DNA of 64,000 nt from Streptomyces populi. Lineage in GTDB: Bacteria; Actinomycetota; Actinomycetes; Streptomycetales; Streptomycetaceae. The stretch lies in assembly GCF_002911015.1 (NCBI RefSeq), contig NZ_KZ626847.1:62001-126000 (forward strand). The letters are read 5' to 3'. The notes below the pieces were generated by a model that was given only the letters and a program-made list of their open reading frames with translations, searched no databases and was not told the DNA's origin. Below, piece after piece: positions 58,983 through 64,000 of the stretch. Both the position numbers and the translations under genes were made by a program. The stretch's first letter is position 1; every line of letters starts with the position of its first letter.

Positions 58983-60554
58983 CTAGCGGCGGTGCATGGT
59001 CTCCAGGGCGGCCGCCAGTACGCGGGGGTCGTGGTGGCCCTTGTAGACCTCCGGCGGGTGCCTGTCCAGCTTCAGGAGCCGGGTCACCGCCGTCCAGGCG
59101 GTGCGCACCGAGTACTCGACGGTGAAGACCACGTCGTCGGGCACCTCGGCGAACTGCCCGATGAACGCGAGGTTGACCGACCCCTCCGGAACGACCCCGG
59201 GCCGGTCGTCGCGGCGGCGCGCCAGGAACTGGCTGGTGATGTACGGCATCACGCAGGGCACGACGGTGGAGGTGTCCAGGACCCGGGCGGCCGTGCGTTC
59301 GTCGAAGGGGAGGTGGTGCAGGACCTCCTCCAGGATCTCCCGGCCGGAGCACGCCGTCATCGGCTTGCGGACGTGGTCGCCTTCACGGCCGGGGAACAGG
59401 CCGTACCCCCACCAGACGGAGACGTCCTCGGGCTGGTCGCGGTAGACGGGCTGACGGTTGGCGACGATGGTGAGCAGCCAGTTCGAGTCCGTGAACGTCA
59501 TGAGCCCGCCCCTGCCCGCGGGCCGGCCGCTGAACTCCTCCAGGGCTCCCAGGAAGGCGGGGTCCTTCGCGGTGACCGTGAACGACTCCCACCGGGACTC
59601 GTCGACGTGCTTGTCGAACGCGGCCGGGTCGCCGAAGTCGTCACGCCCGCGGGCCAGCCGGTGCCACAGCAGCCAGGCGTCCGAGCGGTGCGGGACCGGA
59701 GGCGGCGGCGAGGTGTGGGACCCGAGGCTGGAGGCGTCGGTCATCGAACCGTTGGTGACGAGGACGAGGTCGCCCGGGCCGACCGGGACCCTCTCCTCGT
59801 GGCCGTCGCGGTTCAGACGAAGGCCCGTGACCGTACCGCTGCGCAGGCCGGGGGTGAAGTCGAGGTCCGTGACCCGGCAGCCCGTGTGGAGGCTGACACC
59901 GCGCTCGCGCAGCCACGCGGTCAGCGGCCGCACGATCGAGTCGTACTGGTTGTACCGGGTCCGGTGGATGCCCGACATGGACGCGAACCCGGGGAAGAGG
60001 TGGATGAACCGCTTCAGGTAACGGCGGAACTCGATCGCGCTGTGCCAGGGCTGGAAGGCGAACGTGGTGCACCACATGAACCAGAAGGTGGTGGTGAAGA
60101 AGTGTTCGCCGAAACAGTCGGTGATCCGCTTGCCGTCCAGGCGCCCCTCGGGCGTCGACAGGCAACGGACCAGCTCCAGCCGGTCGTACTCGGAGAAGCC
60201 CATCGACGTGGTGTCGACGATCTTCCCGTCGCCGTCGACGAGCCTCGCCATGTCGTCCCAGCCGAACTCCTCGTACCCGGCGAGGATCTCCTCCGTCACG
60301 GAGACGGCGGGGTCGTCGAGCGTGGGGATGCCGGAGAGGAGGTCGTACGTGCAGCGGAACTCGGCCTCGAACATCCGCCCGCCGCGCATCGTGTAGCCCG
60401 CCTCGGGCGTGCCGCCGGCGTCCAGGCTGCCGCCGAGGGCGCGCTGTTCCTCGAAGAGATGGATGTCGCTCCCCTCGAAGCCGCCGTCGCGGATCAGGAA
60501 CGCGGCCGCGGCCAGCGCCGCGATCCCACCGCCCACCAGGTAAGCCTTCGCCAT
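58983..60554 (-). CDS. Oleate hydratase (fatty acid double-bond hydratase)
   Basis: A 523-residue FAD enzyme. It has the Rossmann start AYLVGGGIAALAAAAFLIRD and LFEEQRALGGSLDAGG. The conserved block TFWFMWCTTFAFQPWHSAIE (about 158-178) and LKRFIHLFPGFASMSGIHRT is typical of oleate hydratase. The C-terminal VMPYITSQFLARRRDDRPGV and FIGQFAEVPDDVVFTVEYSV complete the family profile. It adds water to cis-9 double bonds of free fatty acids, detoxifying them. The start is ATG 60554 (after GGGAG), with GTG 60557 possible. Confidence 0.93.
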   Translation of the reverse strand: MAKAYLVGGGIAALAAAAFLIRDGGFEGSDIHLFEEQRALGGSLDAGGTPEAGYTMRGGRMFEAEFRCTYDLLSGIPTLDDPAVSVTEEILAGYEEFGWDDMARLVDGDGKIVDTTSMGFSEYDRLELVRCLSTPEGRLDGKRITDCFGEHFFTTTFWFMWCTTFAFQPWHSAIEFRRYLKRFIHLFPGFASMSGIHRTRYNQYDSIVRPLTAWLRERGVSLHTGCRVTDLDFTPGLRSGTVTGLRLNRDGHEERVPVGPGDLVLVTNGSMTDASSLGSHTSPPPPVPHRSDAWLLWHRLARGRDDFGDPAAFDKHVDESRWESFTVTAKDPAFLGALEEFSGRPAGRGGLMTFTDSNWLLTIVANRQPVYRDQPEDVSVWWGYGLFPGREGDHVRKPMTACSGREILEEVLHHLPFDERTAARVLDTSTVVPCVMPYITSQFLARRRDDRPGVVPEGSVNLAFIGQFAEVPDDVVFTVEYSVRTAWTAVTRLLKLDRHPPEVYKGHHDPRVLAAALETMHRR

Positions 60555-60659
60555 CACAACTCCCGGTCGTCGTGTCGCACATCAAGGGGCCGTTCTTCAC
60601 CGCGTTCCGGTGGACAGCGGGCCCGGCCGGCGCGTGGGCGCCGGCCGGGCCCGCGCTCC

Positions 60660-61046
60660 TCACGGACTCACGCCGTCCCGGAGTTCCCCGCCGCGCCACG
60701 GCGGGGCCGTCGTGCCGCGGCCGTCGTCCCAGTAGTGGGCGGCCTTGTCCGTCTGGCGGCGCAGCCGGTCCTGGAGCCGGTCGACGAGTTCCGTGCCCGT
60801 CGCCTCCTCGGCCACCGCGACGACCTGGCGGCGCCCGACGCGCACGTCGGCCGTGGCCGCCCAGGGGTGGCCGGCGTGGTGGGCCGCCGCCCGGGTGATG
60901 CGTACCTCGCCGGTGACGGCGGGCAGTCCCGGCCGGGCGAGGACGGCGTCGATCTTCGTACGGGCGTACGCCAGGGTGGCTTCGTCCACGGCGCCGTCGG
61001 AGCGCAGCCGGACCAGCGGGGTCCGCCGGGTGCTGTCGGTGGTCAC
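60660..61046 (-). CDS. Ribosome hibernation factor domain (HPF/RaiA-like)
   Basis: A 128-residue protein with the HPF N-terminal fold: LAYARTKIDAVLARPGLPAV, TGEVRITRAAAHHAGHPWAA, VRVGRRQVVAVAEEATGTEL and VDRLQDRLRRQTDKAAHYWD. It lacks the long HPF C-terminal dimerisation domain, so it would resemble short HPF/RaiA. HPF proteins hold ribosomes inactive at low energy. The start is GTG 61046 with AAGAAGGA. In mycobacteria a homolog belongs to the DosR regulon. Confidence 0.8.
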   Translation of the reverse strand: MTTDSTRRTPLVRLRSDGAVDEATLAYARTKIDAVLARPGLPAVTGEVRITRAAAHHAGHPWAATADVRVGRRQVVAVAEEATGTELVDRLQDRLRRQTDKAAHYWDDGRGTTAPPWRGGELRDGVSP

Positions 61047-61095
61047 GGGGTCCTTCTTTCGGAGGCGGAAGGGCGGAAGGGAGGAAGGGAGGGGG

Positions 61096-62310
61096 TCAGG
61101 CCGCGGTACCGGGCAGCCACAGGTCGGGGCCGAAGACCTCGTAGCGGATGCGGCGCGGGGAGACACCGGCGGCCAGCAGCTGTCCGCGCACGTCGCGCAT
61201 GAAGGGGAGGGGGCCGCACAGGAACACCGTGGCCCCGTCGGGGATCTCGGTGTCGTCCAGGTCCATGAGCCCGGTCCGCGCCTCCGGCTCCTCCGGTCCC
61301 GGGTGCTCGTACCAGAAGACGGACCGGGCGTCCGGCAGCCGTCCCACGAGCGCCTGCGTCTCGGCGCGCAGGGCGTGGTCGGCGGGGGAGCGGTCGGCGT
61401 GCAGGACCAGGACGGGCCGGGTCGGTCCGAGGGCCGCGAGGTGGGCCAGGATGCCGGTCATCGGGGTGCAGCCGATGCCCGCCGAGACCAGGACGACCGG
61501 GGTGGTGGCATCGGCCGGGCCGTCGAGGAAGACGTCGCCGAACGGCGCGGACAGCGACAACTCGTCGCCCTCCCGCAGGGTTTCGTGCAGGAGGGTGGAG
61601 ACCTCGCCGTCCGGCCCCCCGCCCTCGCCCGTGGCCCGCTTCACGGTGATCCGCCGCAGCTCACCGCCCGGATCCGAGGACAGGGTGTACTGGCGCAACT
61701 GGTGCACCCCGTCGGGCATGCGCACCCGGACGCTCACGTACTGGCCGGCGCGGGCCCGCGGTGCCGGCTCGCCGTCCGCCGGGCGCAGCAGGAAGGACAC
61801 GGCGTCGGAGGTCTCCGGGCGCCGTTCGACGACCGTCCACGGCCGCCAGATCACACCGGGCCGTACCCCCGCGTCCTGGTACAGGAGGGCCTCCCGGCTG
61901 ATCAGGGCGCCGGCCATCAGCCAGTAGACCTCGTCCCAGGCGGCCGCGACCTCCGGGGTGACCGCCGCCCCGAGGACGTCCGCGATCGCGCCGAACAGGT
62001 ACTTGTGGACGATCGTGTACTGGTCGTCGGTGACGCCGACGGCGGCGTGCTTGTGGGCGATCCGCGACAGCAGCGCGTCGGGCCGTTCGTCGGGGTTCTC
62101 CAGCAGTGCCGTGGCGAATCCGGCGATCGAGCCGGCCAGCGCGCGGCGCTGGGCTCCGCTGGCCTGGTTGCCGCGGTTGAACATCCCGTCGAGCAGTTCG
62201 GGCCGTTCGCGGAACATGGTCGCGTAGAAGCGGGTGGTGATCTCGTCGAGCGCCCCGGCCACGGCGGGCAGGGTGGCCCGTACGAGGGCTGCGGACTCCG
62301 CGGACAGCAT
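61096..62310 (-). CDS. hmp: Flavohemoprotein (Hmp), nitric oxide dioxygenase
   Basis: A 404-residue protein. The globin domain (about 1-140) has the distal TyrB10 (Y29), the distal Gln in FNRGNQASGAQRR and the proximal His88 in RIAHKHAAVGV. The FAD domain (about 155-250) shows RQYTLSS. The NAD domain (about 265-400) shows SAGIGCTPMTGIL and VFLCGPLPFMRDV. This is the complete three-domain flavohemoglobin that converts nitric oxide to nitrate, fitting nitrosative stress in low oxygen. ATG 62310 has GGAGG five bases upstream. It lies immediately downstream of the adhE gene. Confidence 0.93.
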   Translation of the reverse strand: MLSAESAALVRATLPAVAGALDEITTRFYATMFRERPELLDGMFNRGNQASGAQRRALAGSIAGFATALLENPDERPDALLSRIAHKHAAVGVTDDQYTIVHKYLFGAIADVLGAAVTPEVAAAWDEVYWLMAGALISREALLYQDAGVRPGVIWRPWTVVERRPETSDAVSFLLRPADGEPAPRARAGQYVSVRVRMPDGVHQLRQYTLSSDPGGELRRITVKRATGEGGGPDGEVSTLLHETLREGDELSLSAPFGDVFLDGPADATTPVVLVSAGIGCTPMTGILAHLAALGPTRPVLVLHADRSPADHALRAETQALVGRLPDARSVFWYEHPGPEEPEARTGLMDLDDTEIPDGATVFLCGPLPFMRDVRGQLLAAGVSPRRIRYEVFGPDLWLPGTAA

Positions 62311-62357
62311 GGAACCTCCAGAGAAGGGTGGTGTGAGGGGGAGGGACGGGGACTCGG

Positions 62358-64000
62358 TCAGACGGAGGAAGCGGCGGCGGCACCGTCGTGCGCGGCGCGG
62401 CCGTAGTAGGCCGTGCGCATGAGCTCCCGCATGTCGTCGAGCATCGGCATCCGGGGGTTGGCGGGCGCGCACTGGTCCTCGTAGGCGTTCAGGGCCTGTT
62501 GGGGCAGCGCGTCGAGGAAGGCGTGCTCGTCGACGCCGAGGGCCTGGAACGTCGGCTCGATGCCGACCCGGTCCCGGAGCCGTTCCACCGCCGCCGCGAG
62601 GGACTCGACGCCCTCGGCCGGGGTGGCGGCGGGCAGACCGAGGGCGCGCGCGATGTCCTGGAAGCGTTCGGGGGCCTGGTAGTTCTCGTACTTGGGCCAG
62701 CCGGTGAGCTTCGTCGGGACGGTGCCGTTGTAGCGGATGACGTGCGGCAGCAGTACGGCGTTGGTGCGGCCGTGCGCGACGTGGAAGGTGGCGCCCAGGG
62801 TGTGGGACATGGCGTGGACGATGCCGAGGAAGGCGTTGCCGAAGGCCATGCCGGCGATGGTGCCCGCGTTGTGCATCTTCTCCCGCGCCCGCTCGCTCGC
62901 CGCGCGGTCGTTGACCGCGGCCTCGATGTTCTCGAAGATCAGCCGGATCGCGTGCAGGGCGAGACCGTCGGTGAAGTCGTTGGCGTAGACCGAGACATAG
63001 GCCTCGATGGCGTGGGTGAGGGCGTCGAACCCGCTGTCGGCGGCCAGGGTTCGCGGCAGACCGGTGGTGAGCAGCGGGTCGACGATCGCCACGCTGGGGG
63101 TGAGCGCGTAGTCGGCCAGCGGGTACTTCTTGCCGGTCGCGGAGTCGGAGATGACGGCGAACGGCGTCACCTCGGCCCCGGTGCCCGAGGTCGTCGGGAC
63201 GCACACGAGCCGCGCGAGCTTTCCGAGGACCGGGAAGCGGAAGGCGCGCTTGCGGATGTCGGAGAACTTGTGCCGCATGTCGGCGAAGTCGACGTCCTTG
63301 CCCTCGGCCTGCTGCTCGTACAGCAGCCACATCACCTTGGCCGCGTCCATGGGGGAGCCGCCGCCGAGGGCGATGATGGTGTCCGGGCGGAAGTCGCCCA
63401 TGAGCCGGGCGCCGCGCCGCACGGAGTCGATGGTGGGCTCGGGTTCGACGTTGTCGATGACCTGGACGGTGACCGGCTCCCGGCGCCGGCGCAGGACGTT
63501 CTGGATCCGGTCGACGAGGCCGAGACGGGTCATCGTCGCGTCGGTGACGACCGTGACGCGGTGGACGTCCGGCATCGAGGCGAGGTAGCGGATGGACTGG
63601 GGCTCGAAGTAGATCTTGGGCGGCACCTTGAACCACTGGAGGTTGTTGCGGCGCACCGACACCCGCTTGATGTTGAGCAGTTGGGCGGCCGAGACGTTGT
63701 TGGACACCGAGGTGCTGCCCCACGAGCCGCAGCCCAGGGTCAGCGAGGGCAGCAGACTGTTGTAGATGCCGCCGATGGCGCCCTGCGAGGACGGGGCGTT
63801 GACGATGATCCGTACGGTCTTCATGCGGCGGCCGTACGCCTCGGCGAGTTCGGGATCACCGGTGTGGATGACGGCGCTGTGGCCCTGGCCGTGGAAGGCG
63901 ACCATGTCGGCGGCCAGATCGAAGCCCTGTTCCGCCGAGCCGGCCCGCAGGACGGCGAGGACCGGGCAGAGCTTCTCGCGGGTCAGCGGCTCCTGCGGGC
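62358..64000 (-). CDS. adhE: Aldehyde-alcohol dehydrogenase AdhE (C-terminal part; 5' end outside window)
   Basis: The visible 547 residues (no start in window) contain the end of the ALDH domain (TREKLCPVLAVLRAGSAEQG, IHTGDPELAEAYGRRMKTVR, NAPSSQGAIGGIYNS). The iron-type alcohol dehydrogenase domain follows: the NAD motif IIALGGGSPMDAAKVMWLLY and iron ligands in FDALTHAIEAY and GIVHAMSHTLGATFHVAHGR. AdhE converts acetyl-CoA to ethanol via acetaldehyde, regenerating NAD under low oxygen. Streptomyces with adhE can thus dispose of electrons by fermentation. It shares the strand with hmp, 47 bases apart. Confidence 0.93.
   Translation of the reverse strand, partial: PQEPLTREKLCPVLAVLRAGSAEQGFDLAADMVAFHGQGHSAVIHTGDPELAEAYGRRMKTVRIIVNAPSSQGAIGGIYNSLLPSLTLGCGSWGSTSVSNNVSAAQLLNIKRVSVRRNNLQWFKVPPKIYFEPQSIRYLASMPDVHRVTVVTDATMTRLGLVDRIQNVLRRRREPVTVQVIDNVEPEPTIDSVRRGARLMGDFRPDTIIALGGGSPMDAAKVMWLLYEQQAEGKDVDFADMRHKFSDIRKRAFRFPVLGKLARLVCVPTTSGTGAEVTPFAVISDSATGKKYPLADYALTPSVAIVDPLLTTGLPRTLAADSGFDALTHAIEAYVSVYANDFTDGLALHAIRLIFENIEAAVNDRAASERAREKMHNAGTIAGMAFGNAFLGIVHAMSHTLGATFHVAHGRTNAVLLPHVIRYNGTVPTKLTGWPKYENYQAPERFQDIARALGLPAATPAEGVESLAAAVERLRDRVGIEPTFQALGVDEHAFLDALPQQALNAYEDQCAPANPRMPMLDDMRELMRTAYYGRAAHDGAAAASSV

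Overview
The window is high-GC actinobacterial DNA, almost certainly a Streptomyces chromosome. The evidence is very strong GC at third codon positions, many GTG starts with GGAGG-type ribosome sites, and typical families: ECF41 sigma factor, HisKA_3/LuxR two-component pairs, TIGR03086, DUF4239, DUF1684 and Rv1733c-like proteins, mycelial secreted glycosidases and a cysteine-type leader peptide. No rRNA, phage, conjugative module or CRISPR array is visible. One atypical tRNA-like element and one small MITE-like element are present.

Layout. 0-8 kb: an unrecognised two-gene operon on the minus strand, a DUF4239 membrane protein, two decayed gene remnants, an AlkZ-like winged-helix protein, a membrane protein and a Ser/Thr kinase. 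8-13.5 kb: a sensor kinase/response regulator pair divergent from a MacB-type ABC exporter. 13.5-21 kb: small housekeeping and accessory genes (VOC, LpqI-type GH3, GNAT, SUKH, methyltransferase, polysaccharide deacetylase). 21-24 kb: a GH5 glycosidase fused to a multi-span membrane domain. 24-26 kb: an ECF41 sigma factor divergent from a LUD-domain gene, with two near-identical back-to-back promoters. 25.8-32.8 kb: one 2,336-residue secreted protein carrying a GH92 mannosidase, carbohydrate-binding-like modules, two FN3 domains and a PAP2-type phosphatase. 33-40 kb: a tiny TPSQAEGE protein, a divergent arginase-like protein, then a second copy of the kinase/regulator + ABC exporter module. 40-48 kb: oxidoreductases, HEAT-repeat regulators, TIGR03086, TetR, a tRNA-like element, and two LLM flavin enzymes around a DUF1684 protein.

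48-64 kb looks like a low-oxygen/dormancy and stress block. A sulfite-oxidase-type molybdoenzyme lies behind a cysteine-rich-type leader peptide. It is followed by DoxX, two universal stress proteins, a GNAT/acyl-CoA synthetase fusion, a CBS-BON protein, a flavodoxin, an Rv1733c-like protein, a zinc alcohol dehydrogenase, oleate hydratase, a ribosome hibernation factor, flavohemoglobin and AdhE (cut by the window end). Three intergenic copies of the palindrome GGGCCG-NN-CGGCCC sit in front of genes in this block. They are good candidates for the operator of a DevR/OsdR-type regulator.

The most striking system is the GH92-phosphatase fusion. The usual catalytic-acid Glu of GH92 is Gln here, as in the known mannosyl-1-phosphate mannosidase, and a phosphatase is attached to the same chain. 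Together they would uncap and then dephosphorylate phosphomannan. A LacI-type operator lies just upstream.
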